64,000 bases of DNA. Source: Astrocystis sublimbata (Eukaryota > Ascomycota > Sordariomycetes > Xylariales > Xylariaceae). Each line of letters starts with the position of its first letter. Within the stretch, counting starts at the first letter, position 1. The notes beneath the pieces were generated by a model that did no database searches, was not told the origin of the DNA, and saw only the letters and a list, made by a program, of their open reading frames with translations. Where the stretch lies: positions 186,001 through 250,000 of the forward strand of contig JAJNNY010000030.1 of assembly GCA_022453515.1 (NCBI GenBank), given 5' to 3'. Positions 13,801-26,432 of the stretch are shown piece after piece. Both the position numbers and the translations under genes were made by a program.

Positions 13801-13857
13801 TTTCGACATGCCATTACTCGAGGGCCATCAGGACCATAACAATGCCCAAAAACCAGC
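10824..13857. other. Intergenic region between nitronate monooxygenase and bZIP genes
   Basis: About 3 kb with no supported gene. It holds a GGGA-type microsatellite just after the upstream stop codon, a small hairpin with 6-bp arms GGACCC and GGGTCC at 11203-11222, and an AT-rich middle part (about 12540-13020). The last ~400 bases before 13858 are CT-rich, like a fungal promoter and leader. Short open frames such as 11290-11508 show no recognisable domain. Confidence 0.55.
10835..10854. repeat. GGGA tetranucleotide microsatellite
   Basis: About five GGGA units immediately 3' of the nitronate monooxygenase stop codon, probably in its 3' UTR. Confidence 0.8.
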
Positions 13858-14656
13858 ATGGCCTCTACTTCCCAATTGCTCGCCGCTTTCGACGGCCAGC
13901 CGTCGCATGATATCAACTTCCTAGACCATGACTACAGCCACCCAGACGCCCTTTGGCATCTCGGTGCCTTTCCATTTGACCAGCAGACCTCACAACAGCC
14001 ATCTGATCACTTTGATTCTTTCAAAGAGGTATGAATTGATGCCCTGCCCATGTTCTGTTTTTGCGGTCTCGCAGCTAACTGTTGACACACAGCATCAGTT
14101 ATCGTCGAGCGCGACATGCGATCACGAGCACAGTCAACTGGCCACCAACTATACTGTCTCACCCGACCGCTGGTCCCCTGAGGTGCCTCTCGACACAGCG
14201 TACGACAGACTGGGAGGCCTCGCGACGCCCCCGACTGCGCCTATGCATCATCCTCAATCACCACAACACTGCTTTGGTGTATCGACAGAACTCCCAATCC
14301 CCACCAAAGAGACAGAAATAGGCGGCAATGCCTTGTTTCCTATGTCGCCGACAAGTCCCGAAGACACGCCCTCAAATTCCCACACAAAGCGCAACCGAAA
14401 CAGGCTGGCGGCGGCCAAATGCAGAAAAAAAGCCAAGAGGGGCGTGGACGACCTCCAGCAGAAGGAACAGGATCTTCTCAGGGGGAACCAGATGCTGCGT
14501 GCCGAGGCTGGCCTCTTGCGCGACGAGGTGCTGAGGCTGAAGGACGAGATATTACGCCACAGCGATTGCAACAACGAGTATATCCAGCGCTACATACAGA
14601 GGTGCGCGGAACAGATAGGAACGCAGTGCGACCAGCACCGACGGCGCGATGCCTGA
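13858..14656 (+). CDS. bZIP transcription factor, ATF/CREB type
   Basis: Two exons, 13858-14028 and 14093-14656, join in phase 0 across a 64-nt intron (donor GTATGA, branch GCTAAC, acceptor CACAG), giving 244 aa. The basic region KRNRNRLAAAKCRKKAKRG lies at about 156-174; its N-R-x-A-A-x-K-C-R core is the DNA-contacting signature of fungal ATF/CREB bZIPs. It is followed by a leucine zipper to about 215 with heptad Leu in LLRGNQML and VLRLKDEIL. The N-terminal half is Pro/Ser/Thr-rich with TP and SP sites that could be MAPK targets (inference). The start was chosen because exon 1 in this frame, MASTSQLLAAFDG, is fully open to a good donor; the longer unspliced frame starting at 13928 reads through the intron. 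Such factors act in the nucleus, often in stress or secondary-metabolism control, but the target here is unknown. Confidence 0.85.
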
Positions 14657-15813
14657 TGCGCCGGCTGTCAACCCACTGTGACGTCTCGCATATTATACAT
14701 ATATCAAGTGGGCTTATGGCTGATTTTGCGCCGGCATCGCTTCGATTGCCATATATACCCTTCATACTTTCGTTTTTTTAGTTGTGTTTCAAGGTTCCTG
14801 GGGGTCGGAAAAGGTTCTGGTACATTCTGCGGGCGGGCGAAAGAGGGGTTTCGGGTTAGGGAATGGGTCGTAAAAAAGGCTGATGCTACGATACGTGATA
14901 CGATTAATGTTTTTTAATAATTTGCTTTGGTTAGGAACCTTTTGCTGCAATTAACATAGACCTGAACAGCTCACACTGGAGGCCATTAAATACAGAATCG
15001 CCTCTTGTGATGACTAGTTATTTGCTAGTTAATTACCTTCAGAGCTGAATTCCTACGAAGCCACGTTATGAAGTTGTAACTTGTTGCCACTTTGCAATAC
15101 AATAACTCCAATATGACGTTATGTTGCGAATCGCATCCTCAATATCATAGCTATAAACTAGCTATTATATAGGCAATTTATTTACTTGTGATATAATGTT
15201 GCGTCGCAGCCGAAGCAATAAGTTTTGTTTGTTAGTTGCATTTTGCATGTGTCGACCGTAGGGCATAACTAACTCTATGGCTTGCTTACGTACTGGTTGT
15301 CAACCTGTAGGAGACTATACACTAGAGTCTAAATTGAGAAAGTACTACAGCATTCCTATAAATGTCTGAACTAAACAACAAGCGGACATGTATCGATCTC
15401 GATGTGCGCGATCATCATGATTTGATCACTCGTACAATGGCCCGTGACTGGACCAGCCCCTCCCCCTGCCTCCCTTACACATCGCCTCGAACGTTGCCTC
15501 ACGCCCCTTTCAATTCTGGGCGACTTTCGGACATATTTTTCTCGTCGCAGTTCTCGGCCAATCGTTCCCCACTTCGGTCGTGACGCCAAACACCTAAATA
15601 CAGCTATCATTGAACGCGGGTCAACCAACACCTTGCACGCTCTCTGCATCCACGTTGCACTCCAACATGATCAATTGAGAAAAGGTCTCCATTTATCCGT
15701 GTACCCCTCTATTCGTCTCGGCCTGTAAGCTATTCCGGAGCACGACATCCCCTGCCCAAGCCCAATGCGCCGCTCCGGCCCGACATTCTCCTTCGCGACG
15801 GACCACCGCGAAC
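14657..15813. other. AT-rich intergenic region upstream of a Zn2Cys6 gene
   Basis: About 1.15 kb without a supported gene. The middle (about 14900-15350) is AT-rich with no structure I can name; the final ~350 bases are GC-richer, likely leader or promoter of the next gene. Confidence 0.55.
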
Positions 15814-18662
15814 ATGCAACCAGGGCGGTATCCTCGCATTCTGCCGGCGACACCCGCATCGCAGGAAACACCAGCCGCTGAAGCCCCCGGGGCCTCTGGA
15901 ATCACGGAAAAGGGATCGAAGAAGCGTCAACTAACGCAGCCACGACCAGGCGCGTGCATCGAATGTCGAGCCCGGAAGACAAAAGTAGCTATTATCTATC
16001 ATCTTACTCCGTATTCTGCTCCCTAGTCCCCAATCCCCAGTTCCCATGTACTGACTACCGGCGCAGTGCGATGGCGTGCGGCCTGGTTGCGGCAATTGTA
16101 CGAAGCGTGGCATCTCTGAATGTCTGTATCCGGAGCGGCTCACAAATGGCCCAAAGGCGCTGGAGCTGGTGGATCTACTGAGGGCGCTGCCTGACGACCG
16201 GTCAATCTCTCTCCTCAAACGTATAAGGGAGGGCGCCGACCTCGCCAAAAGCATCTCACTATACAAAGACAGCGGTGATGATCTCGAACCGCCTTCAAGA
16301 CCGGTATCCCAGCGACCCAGAAGAGACGGGAGTCTAGAGGGCGAGCTAATGCGGCAGTATCCGAACAGCTTTCCCGAACTGCCTCCTATCGACCCCATTC
16401 GCCTAGCAACCAGTGATCTTCTTCGTCCCCAGCCGGGCACCTCGTCCGCGGCTCCGTTGTACGTTTCGAGCCCGCCCCGACCGTTGGCTCCTTTTATTCC
16501 CCAACACGGTCAGAGGGCGATGCGCAGAGGCGCCTCTCCATGCTAACGTCTACAATCCAAGGGCTGGACAGGATGGGGAGACCTATAGTGCCATCCCGTC
16601 CCATTTCACGGTTGACGACTACGATGAGAGGCTTGCATACCTGCAAGTCGGCTTTTGGACTCAAGTCAAGATACCAGACGAGTTTGCTGCCAGGGTCATC
16701 TCCCTATATCTGGTAAGCCTCATGAAAGGACATGGTGTCTCCTTCAACAAGTCCCGAGCGTGCGCTCGCTTTGCCACTCCAGGTATTGCCCCTCCCCTCA
16801 TAACGCGGCAACAACAACTGACGATTGTGACTATGTGCCTATCTAGAAAACAGACCATCCGCTCCTCGGACTGTTTGACTCGCATCTTTTCATCGATGAC
16901 CTTATCAACAAGCGGTCCAGATACTGTTCAACGTTCCTGTTCCATGCTCTGATGTACCTGGGATGCGTGAGTTGTCGCCCTGACCATGGCGGCGGACGGC
17001 TATATGTCGCTGACTCATGCTTTTAGCAAATGTATAGTGCCATCGACAAAAAGGCGATGCAGTATGCGGGTGAGTTCTGCCAGATTGCCGAGAAGATGGG
17101 GAAGGACGAATCGGACTCGTATGCGTCGATGGCAGGGGCGATATTCCTGAGCATATCCTTGATGGGCCACGGCAAAGACCACGCCGTCCTCAAATACGCG
17201 GCAGCAGCCATGCAGATCGGCACACGTTTGGGTCTTTTCAGCGATATCATCCAGCTCCCGGCCGGGACCTATACGTCACTTGGAGATGAGGCCGACGAGG
17301 AGCGGAGTGCGCAGAGCTACGCCGCCTGGGGTGTTTTCAACTGGAATGTGTGAGTAGTGACTTTCTGTGTCTTTGTGCCTGTTCTGCTTTTTTTCTTCTT
17401 TTTGTGAAAAGATGGAAAAGACTGAAAACAATCTTAGAATGGTATCTATGTTCTACCGCCAACCCGGCTCGCAGACTCCGGCCTCGGCACCCACCGTCCC
17501 CATCCCAGGCGAGCTCGGCGACAGACCACAGCAACAGCAGCCGTCCGAGATGAACGGGACTGACGGAGTTCACGAAGGGCACGAGGCACAAGATGGAGAC
17601 GGATACGAAAACGGATACCACGACGATGATGACTCCGAGGAAGAAGTAGACGGATATGAAGAGGATGATGGCAATCCGTCCGACGACGCCGTCCTTCGCC
17701 GGACCTTCCCCGTGCTGTGCAACTTCTGGCGCATCGTCTATAAGTGCCGATGGATCTACTACGTCGTGCAGGAGAGCCCGCCCCTGTTCCTGCGCCACAC
17801 GCTTGTCGAATACGCCTATCGCGAACTGATCGCCTGGGTCGAGACGTTGCCGCATTTCTTGCGCCGCAGGGAGGGGAGTCCGCATTACGTGATAGTGTTC
17901 CAGTACGTTTTATGAATCGTGGGCCGAGCCTGCCATGCCATGCATACAATATCTACCAGCACGGGGAATATATCATGTCATGTCAGGGTATGTCAGGGTA
18001 ATTACGTCAAGACACAGTACAGCTGATTCGCAATTCCTCGTTGTCCCATCTACAGCATATGGCTCCACACGGCCATCCTCGACATGTGGCAGCCCTTCAT
18101 CCGCAAAGCGGCCGCCTCCTCGGCCCCCGCACCCCAAAGCCTGCATACCTTCGTGGCGCGCCACGATCGCACGGCCGACGCGGCGTACACGGCGTCGGTG
18201 CAGCAGCTCAAGCACCTGGTCATCACCTACCGCAGCCGGCACACGGCCTCGACGTACTCGATCCTGTGGCACAACGGGCTCATCTACCTCGTCAACGCCA
18301 TGCTGCGCTGCGTCGACCCGCACTGGCGGCTGTACCTCCTCCTCTGCCTCTACGGCTACGAGCGTCTGAGGAGACCCTATCGTATTTCCGAAGTGGTTAC
18401 CCAGGGCTTGCTGACTATGACGATGCGCGACACGGACATGTCGGGCGAGGAGGCGTACAAGATCATGGAGGAGCTGAAGGGACGGGGTCTGGTGGATTTT
18501 AGAGGGGACCTCGAGGAGGAGATTAGGGCTACTTTCATGGTCGATCTGAAGCTCGCCCTGACGGACCCGGAGGCCGCCAGGGCCGAGACCATGGCGAAGG
18601 AGTTCGACGGCATGGCTGCGTTTCAGGACCTCGTGGATCCGGATGCTATGGAGACGCCGTGA
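15814..18662 (+). CDS. Zn2Cys6 fungal transcription factor
   Basis: Seven exons keep phase at every junction: 15814-15984, 16067-16458, 16562-16712, 16847-16966, 17027-17349, 17438-17902 and 18056-18662, encoding 742 aa. The Zn2Cys6 cluster is at about 48-78, split by intron 1: CIECRARKTK then CDGVRPGCGNC and a last Cys in GISEC, spacing C-x2-C-x6-C-x6-C-x2-C-x7-C. It should bind a CGG-type site as a nuclear regulator. The fungal transcription-factor regulatory domain runs from about 180, with TDHPLLGLFDSHLF, YCSTFLFHALMYLGCQMYS and WGVFNWN visible. A very acidic low-complexity insert (Asp/Glu-rich, about residues 423-470) interrupts it. The target is unknown; no metabolic gene lies next to it, so a pathway-specific role cannot be assigned. 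Confidence 0.85.
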
Positions 18663-20571
18663 TTGGTGGTGGTTGGTTGGTTGGTTGTTTGTGATGGTGA
18701 TGAAGAGAAGTTTGCACTGATTTGTGGTCAATGGTCAATGGCCACGGTCACGGTCACGGTCTTGGGAATGGGCGGAAACTACCTGAGGTCATGGGAAAGG
18801 GGGCATGAGCAGAACTTGCCTTTTTGACAGTTGATGCGCAAATGTCCCTTTAGCATCTTCAAATATGTCGGTCATTAGGAACCTTGGGTGGTAAAATTAT
18901 CACAAGATTGATCGATTCATTCAGCAGCTGCCAGCTGGAGAATTGAGTGGCGATCGAGGCCGCAAAGTCATCGAGTCGCGAGATCCGATCAAACAGACTG
19001 AAGAACCAACCTGCCGGCTCAGGTAGTAAGTAATATGTCGCTTTGGTAACTAGCGCAGACGGGTTTATGTCATCTCATGAGATCGAGATTGATAGTCACT
19101 AATGACTGGCATGGACTAGGACTCGTATTTAGATATAGACTGTAGTTGAGGATATGTATGGTTAGGTCGGTTTTTGTTTCTGGCTTGTGATTTCAGATTG
19201 TGAGTACTTAATTAATTATGGACTGACTGTGATTATAGCGTACGATAATAGTCATTAGGTCCCTACAGTCTGGAGTTAAGTGCGAATTTAAGAGCTGTAA
19301 TTATTTTCTAGCCATAACAACTAAGTAGATATTTATTGATAATTAAAACTTAGTCGAGCTTCTGATTACTATTTTGATAAGCGAGTCAAATTCAGGCGGT
19401 GACTGGTATGATAAGTATTGTGTGTATCATTGTGTCATGTCTGTTTATAAGAGGGTTATTGTTATCCAAGTAATCTGGGGCAAAAGAATTGAAGTAAGTC
19501 GTGGCTTCTTGCCACGGGATGGATAAATTTGGCTCAGCTCAGCTCGGCTCAACTCGGGTTGCCATTCTTGTAGTTGTGTAATTATAACTACTTCACTATG
19601 TTGATTACTTTACCTACGCCATTAGATGTTGGGTGTAACCCTGGCTTACCAAAGGTGACCTTAGATGTCATACCGCGGGACTTGGGGTAAGGTTTCTTTT
19701 CCGCAGGTAATTAAGATTGATTAACTGCTCCGAGCCTTCTCTGCCTCAATATACGTTTCCGAGTATCATGACTTGAAAGTAAATACTCCTGCTATTATAA
19801 GAGAAGCAATAATTATCGCGAGGCCTTCACACCTAACAAACATAATCGGTTTTTTTATCACGCTATAATATAAAATCAGTTTACCTACGCCACTTTATAT
19901 GGATTAAAACCCCGTGGACTTTTTGATTTTATTTTTTTGGTAGCTGGTTAATACCTAGGTAGATTAGTGACGACCTAGGTAACTATTGACAAAATGTTCT
20001 CGGGACGGATAATTAGACCAACGTGGTAGGTGAGCCGCTGTTCAAACCGTGCTACTTACTAGTGGGACAGCGACTACGGCGATGTTTCTCTATAGCAAGG
20101 AGTTCTTGGGGGGTTTTAGCAATCTCCTTTATCGAAAAGCACGCTGAAAACCGAATCTCTCACGGATATTGTGACATGGTCCAGGGAAGTTTAGATATCA
20201 GTTTTCTGCGTATTAGCTCACAATAACCACTGTAACATTTGCTCCACATTAGCTGACAACTAAACGTTATTTCTTTCGGATCAATGCTGGAGTAGCATTG
20301 TGTGATTCATCATGGTCGAAAAAATACCGGAGTCCTATGCTTATTATAGCATAAGATTGACTAATTTTCCAGACAAGCTAGGCACACTTAAAAAAACATA
20401 TAGAAAGTAATTAGGCTCCCACCTTCCAAAAGACATATCCACCTTACTTAGGTGATTATGTTGAATTAAGAATATCTCGCGCGGCATTGCTGCTGAGCTG
20501 CGAGATATCTGTATGATATAAATCGGCTACCTAGGTAGGAGAGAACTCGGAACCTACAACTTGGCAAAGTA
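18663..20571. other. AT-rich gene desert, left part
   Basis: Beyond a GGTT microsatellite at 18671-18687 just after the stop codon, I see no gene. From about 19000 the sequence is AT-rich with many stop codons in all frames. Palindromic CCTAGG-type motifs occur, for example CTACCTAGGTAG at 20527-20538, as is common in intergenic DNA of these fungi. The composition would fit old, mutated repeat sequence but no element boundaries are visible. Confidence 0.5.
18671..18687. repeat. GGTT microsatellite
   Basis: About four GGTT units directly after the stop of the Zn2Cys6 gene. Confidence 0.75.
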
Positions 20572-21171
20572 TTGCTGCTCAGTTTCTGTTCCATAGCAAG
20601 CTTGCAAGCAGACATTTGGTATTGCAGAGTTAGGCACTATGTCTTCTTTCTGGTTGATAAGCTGGAGAACCGTATTACTAGTCTTTACAGCGCCGACGAG
20701 CCGCTGCCCAGGATATCCAAGCTTAATTATGACAATTACACCATTTTTCGTGACAACAGAGGCCGCGGGACAGTCAGATGCCAAGTGATTGCTGATTGCA
20801 ACAATACACTGCTTCCTTTTCAAGACGGACGTTGGAACCCAGATCCATGGATGCTTATCTATATAGGCAGCAGCGGACTTACCCTCCCATTACCAAAGAC
20901 AAGATACTGCAACTCTCGCATTGCTTGCAGCATGATTATTGATGGCAATCCTCCACGGCAAAGGTCACCAACATCAGTTCAACCATCACGGAAACTTCGC
21001 CGTTGTTTTGCAGATTGCAGAGAATGGTCTTCCGAGAATGCGTCTATAGCGTCCCGAGCTCCCGATTATATGCCCCTGATTCAAGAGTCGCCCGTGCTCT
21101 GCGACTACCAAGACCCATACGAGTGCTGCCAAGCGTGCATGGTCCAGCATAGATGCACTCCTGTGGCGTGA
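20572..21171 (+). pseudogene. Possible decayed gene for a Cys-containing protein
   Basis: A 199-codon open frame stands out in a stretch otherwise full of stops. It starts with TTG; the first in-frame ATG comes only in the middle, so a complete gene would need an upstream exon or a lost start. The C-terminal part holds SPVLCDYQDPYECCQACMVQ followed by another Cys, which is reminiscent of the CC-x-A-C pattern of fungal Cys-rich/PAN-like secreted proteins, but the domain would be truncated by the stop right after it. No signal peptide is visible. It could be a degenerate gene, one exon of an unrecognised gene, or a chance frame. An overlapping minus-strand frame (20554-20823) does begin with ATG but has no recognisable features either. 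Confidence 0.25.
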
Positions 21172-24100
21172 AGTCATAGCATCTTTCCTTGCTTCTTTCA
21201 CGGACAATAAAGTAATTAATACCTACTCCAAGGCGAATGCCACAAGAGTGAAAGCAATGGTTATACTGGAACCATTCAGTGTTTAGGGTAGCTATTTACC
21301 CAGCTATGTTGCCTCTTACGGTACATATGACCGAACAGGAGAATATCACATTGTTGAGGGTTTGGAGTGGGCGTACTATCACTTTCTAGACAAACCTTAG
21401 CGAGATAAGTCCACATATTCGAACGAGACTTTGGCATCAAGAAGATGAAGGCGAATGAGAACAGAGCAGTATGTGATTCTTATAACAACATCTCGAGACT
21501 CCGAAGTCTAGCACAAATAACTTAATCAATGCCATAACACACACATAAGATGAACCGGATCTCTCGCTCACTTGGGCCCCTCTGCCTCTTGGCCGGGATA
21601 TCCTGGTTTCAGTCGAGAGACTTTGGAACCCTCTTGATTTTACTGCTGACCCCGCCAGTCAGCAAAGGTGCCTGATTTCTTCAAAGCCAAGAGTCCAAGA
21701 TATCCTCTATTTTAGTGCGGCAAGCTTCAGCTGGGCAAATTTCCCGGTGACCTGATTGCTCGAAAGTCTGTGTCATGGACTTTCTATTTTTGGACTCTGT
21801 TCGTATAATGGTGAATCTGCAAGCACTTTGTCTCTCAAGTCTTGATATACCTCCTCATCTCGAATATTCACGACTGAGATGATGTCCGTGGGATGGATGT
21901 ACATGAAGCGTGAGTGAGTTCTTCGTGAGATGGTCTCGTACCACATTTTCCCCGCGAGACGAGGTCCCCGAACCTGCCATCAGCCGTATTCGTAGTCGCC
22001 GGCAGGACGGCAATGATTGTGGCTTTGACTTTATCTCAATAGGTATAACGAACCGAGGTAAGACGCGATCCTTCAATGCTCATCATCATGTTTGGCCATG
22101 AATCTACTGGTTTGCGCAACGCTAGCGATGTAGCCCGTGATAAGTTTTGGGGCTAGGGTCAGATGCTTGGTGAAGAGCTTACAGACTTGGCAATTACTCT
22201 CCATCTTGTTAGCCTGCGTGCTAGCTAGTCAGCGCACTCAGGCAGTCATTATCGTGGCGGCTGGCTAGCTGCTGACTTGATTCCAAGAGGAGAGAGAGCA
22301 TTCGGTTACATGATAGATAGCTTCCAGCGGAAAAATCGGCTATAGAGGAGATAGGATAAGGGGAAAACGCGAAGCGAAGACAACCGAGAAGCTTCGCTAT
22401 CGGGACACGGGGAAGCGCAATTCTCCAGCATTCTCCATATGACGAACCTATATGCTTGGCTCATCCAATGTTGGTAAGCAAGCTCGGCAAGTATCCTTAA
22501 AATAAGTATGTCGGTTTCTGGGCGCTATCCACAGTGACTGAGACCTCATGATAAGTCTTTGCTCCATCTCAACCAAGCTTTCGCTTCGCTCGACGCGAAC
22601 TGCTTGGGAACAAGGATATACCTGCTACTTACACGAGGTTACAGCAGCCTGGTGAAGTTGTGGTGTAACAAGGTACGGAGTAACTGGTCTTAGCAAGAGC
22701 TTGTCCCTTCGTCTGGCTCTGGGCATTTCTCGCATACCGAGGGAAGACGTGTGTGGACAGCAGTTGAGCCAATGAGAGCCGGATAATCAATGCCGAGATC
22801 AATGTGGCACAATGGCGTTAATTTTGGCGTGGAGTTCTAGACTCAATTGAGGGTGGGCCCGAGGCACCAAGGAGGCATAGCAGGCAATGCAGTCTCGGCG
22901 GGCGTTGATTCTCGGGGGGCCCGGCCCGGGTGCTCAGCTGAATATTTCGACGCGGATCAAGCAGATGTGATGTTTCTACACTTCGCGACTCATCATTCTC
23001 CTCTCCCATGAAGAGACGGCGTTGTCGCCATGATGACTGCTCAGATAACTGTTGAAAGCAACGAAAAGAATCTGATTGAGAGGGGGACATAATTATGGAG
23101 ACGGGAAGCCCTCACCAGCAGGGCGGTCGTTGGAAAACCACTAGCAGGGATAGGGCTCGTGCGATAACCCCTGACATCGCATGACTGCAGGCTTGGTGCC
23201 GTTGGCTTGGTTGATGAGCATTCTCGTCCTCGGCAGGCAATGCTGACACTTTACCCTATTTCGTCAAGGGCCAACGGCAAGTTCCCTGTTCAGCTCCAGC
23301 CACAATCCTTCAATTGGACGCCCGTCCGATGCAAACCATCGTGACATCGTGACACCAAGACGCACTATTCAATTCTGACGGGCTCCCCGTCAAGCTTTTT
23401 GCAGGCCAATACGCCCTACCCCAGAAACATGCATCAGGGCGGCGGCGCTTGCAGAAGGTTTGTTTTAAGCTTCTTTTTCCCGTCTTGTTATATGGTGAAC
23501 GCAAAGCTTAATTCTGGGCGGAAACGGAACGGAAGATCTACTGCTAGTTGATTTTTCCTAGCTCCAGTCTTCCCGCCAGTTGTCTTGTGGAACAGCATTA
23601 AAGAACGATAGGTCATGTATACTATAGATGTACTATGCGATGGGTTGACTTGACGGAGTATTCTGTATCTCACAAAAGGCGATTCTGCGCGCATGTGAGG
23701 AGCTGTCAGCTGGCCACGCACGCTGATAGGATCTGTGCGGAAAAGGCGGGCATCAAGCTCGACGTGCTCAACGCCCCAAGTTCGCAGCTGGAGAGTCCGT
23801 TCCTGTCAGCTTTTGCTAGCGCCATATTGGCCACAGTAATCCACGTGTGAATGGCCTTTAGAGTAGGACTCGAGGTCTTGGTCAACAAATGGCGGACATG
23901 CAGACAACATGCACGCCAAGATGTGCGGTGAAGGCTGCATAAGGGCTACATATGCACTCTATCGAGGCATGCCTTATCTGCTTTGACATGTCTAGAATTG
24001 ATGCAAGATGGGACTATTCGTAGGGCATCATATGGCACTAACTATCTTCACATCTGTTGTACGTGGCTTACATGAAGTAGTGAGAATTTGGTCTGGAACA

Positions 24101-26432
24101 CATATTCATGCGAACATGGAGAGCTCGAGGTCTCGTACTACCTTCATCGGACGGGTAACTCGGGATCAAGGGTAAACTTATCGGAGAGAAATAACGTGCG
24201 CATTCGGCAACGAAGCCAGCAATGACGACTTGAACTCTGTTGAGGCCAAGATCTTCTAATCGTATATGAACAATCCTGGACGCCGAGGACATACGCAATG
24301 GTATGATTACCTAAATAGGTATTGTGTCAGCCGCATCAGGACTTCATGTGGCGCGTGAAGGTCTCGACATTGTCTCGTCGTCGCGCTGATTACTCATGCA
24401 CACTCACGTAATCCCAGTTTTGCAGCCGACGAGTAGACTACAGCGTAGCGTACCCACATCGAGCGAGCCTAGATTCGAGCAATATACCGCTCTGCTAGTG
24501 CGAGTATACACATTGTCGCGGCAGATTGCCCGTAGGATGGACTAAGGACACTTCAAAATTCGACGGGGTGGATCGTGGCACGTTACCAGTTTCTGCACTC
24601 TTTCTCGATAGCGCAGTCATTGCTTGAGTCTACTAATGTGGTGCAAGTTAATGCGTCACGCAGGCGCGTCTCGGCATTGTAAGGATCTTTTCGCGGGCCC
24701 GAGAAATTACTAACGTCCGCAATCACCAAGGGGAAAATGTATGAGCCTCCATACCAAGAACATTGGCGAGTGGCTCGAGTGGCACGAAAATAGACGGAAT
24801 AAGTTGGCGAATTCTGATATAGTATAATCCGCATCAATTTACGTCGGATCAATGGCTGTGATAGTGGTGAACCTTGGTCCCCGAGGATTGGCATGTTTCA
24901 CTTCCTGAAGGATACACTGTCACATCGCACCAAAAAGTCCCTATACTCTATCAAGTAGGTAACAAGGTCAGACACGTGCTCCTGGTTCTGGCCGTGCCCA
25001 TGCAAGCCCTGCCCATCTCCTGCCAACTGAATCGGGATCGCTCAGTGCATTCGAAGCTGCACGCACCTGCACGCTTCGGAAGACTTGGCGAATAGGATGA
25101 AGCACAGACAAGAAGACTGCAGGGCCGGCAGGGTTCTTCACACCATCAACCAACCCACTGGGCTCGCTGGGCTCTCACGAATGCTCGAGGGCAAATTTTC
25201 TTTCCCTTTTCTGCTAGCGTCGACTGACAACCTGTTCCAGCCGCAAATCTCCAACACCACCATGCCAGAGTACTGCAAAGCCCACTCCCGATCTTTCAAC
25301 GTCAGTCCATAACCTAGGTAAACATCTCATAGGTCTAAAATGCGAGTGTCTCTATGCGACTAACCGCACGATATGGGGAATGTCAGGTGACTGGCTGCGG
25401 GAACGAACGAACACGACATTGAACCTCCGAGGACCCCCAAGATTGCCACCAGCGGCGCAGCATGTCATAGTAGACAGGGAGACTAATTAGTATCCCGTGT
25501 TCTTGAGCGATGTGTACGAATAGGGAGTACGAGTAAGTTCCCGCTGTCTCTATCGTACCTCGGAGTCATCTGCCAAGGGAGTTGGTATCGGGCCTGAAAA
25601 GAGCGTAAATGGATATCTGATCCGTTTCGAGCATGGCTGCTGACTTCAACTCTCGCAACGGGGAAGGCGAACAGTCAATTGCTTAGCTACCGCTGGGGCA
25701 TGAAGCCATAAATCTTGGCCCATTCACGATATTACTACTTGCCAAGATCGGCAGGGCCAAGCCTAGTCTAATATAGTGTGCACTTATTTCGATGCACCTA
25801 ACCGTAAACAAAAATAACCTTAATCATCTGGCGTGGAAAGCTAGGTAGACGCACACAGGCTCGACAGGCACTGGACAACCTGACAGCACTAGGCATGGGT
25901 TGCCGGAACCTACCTGGATCACCATGTGTGCCGTACAACCATCGATGGACGGGATTGGTGCTTTTGCCGGGTGGCAGTCCTTCGCCCAGACCCTTGCTTC
26001 CAAATACCATCACTGGCATCCCCACTATCAAAGCCGTTAGCTCACCTGCTCGACGAGATCGCTTGTGCAAGGTTAGTGGCATCAAGGCTTCCAAAGTGAG
26101 ATGAGCTTAGCTGCTGCGAGGAAATCCGCCGGTCATGACGCATGGAAAGTAAGATGGGCCTTGAGCAAGGTAGCTCAGATGAGCTGAGGGCTGAAGGGCT
26201 TGGGTCGCCACCCGTCGTAGATGGCCAAGCTTCCCTTGCCTGGAATTATTATAATAACCTCGATGCCACGCCGTTATCCTAATCGATGTTTCTGCTCGGT
26301 ACCTCGATAACCTTCTCTAATTCCGAAGACAGCCATTTCCGGTGCACCCCTTGAAAGGGATATCACCATCTTACGGCTTTTGGCTTCGTTTTTCTCGTCC
26401 ACTCCTTAACCTTTTAGGAACCCTTCATCAAA
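21172..26432. other. Gene desert, right part
   Basis: About 5.2 kb where both strands give only short open frames without domains or plausible splice partners. The composition is mixed, less AT-rich than 19-20.5 kb. A minus-strand frame of 90 codons (22818-23090) has an ATG but no recognisable motif. The last ~300 bases before 26433 probably hold the permease promoter. I see no transposase, reverse transcriptase or other mobile-element protein fragment. Confidence 0.5.

Noticed and set aside
19600..19900. Repeated 13-mer TTTACCTACGCCA at about 19609 and 19880
   Set aside because: The flanks do not align well enough to claim a duplicated element.
22818..23090. Minus-strand 90-codon frame with an ATG
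   Set aside because: No recognisable motif, signal peptide or splice-linked exon was found.
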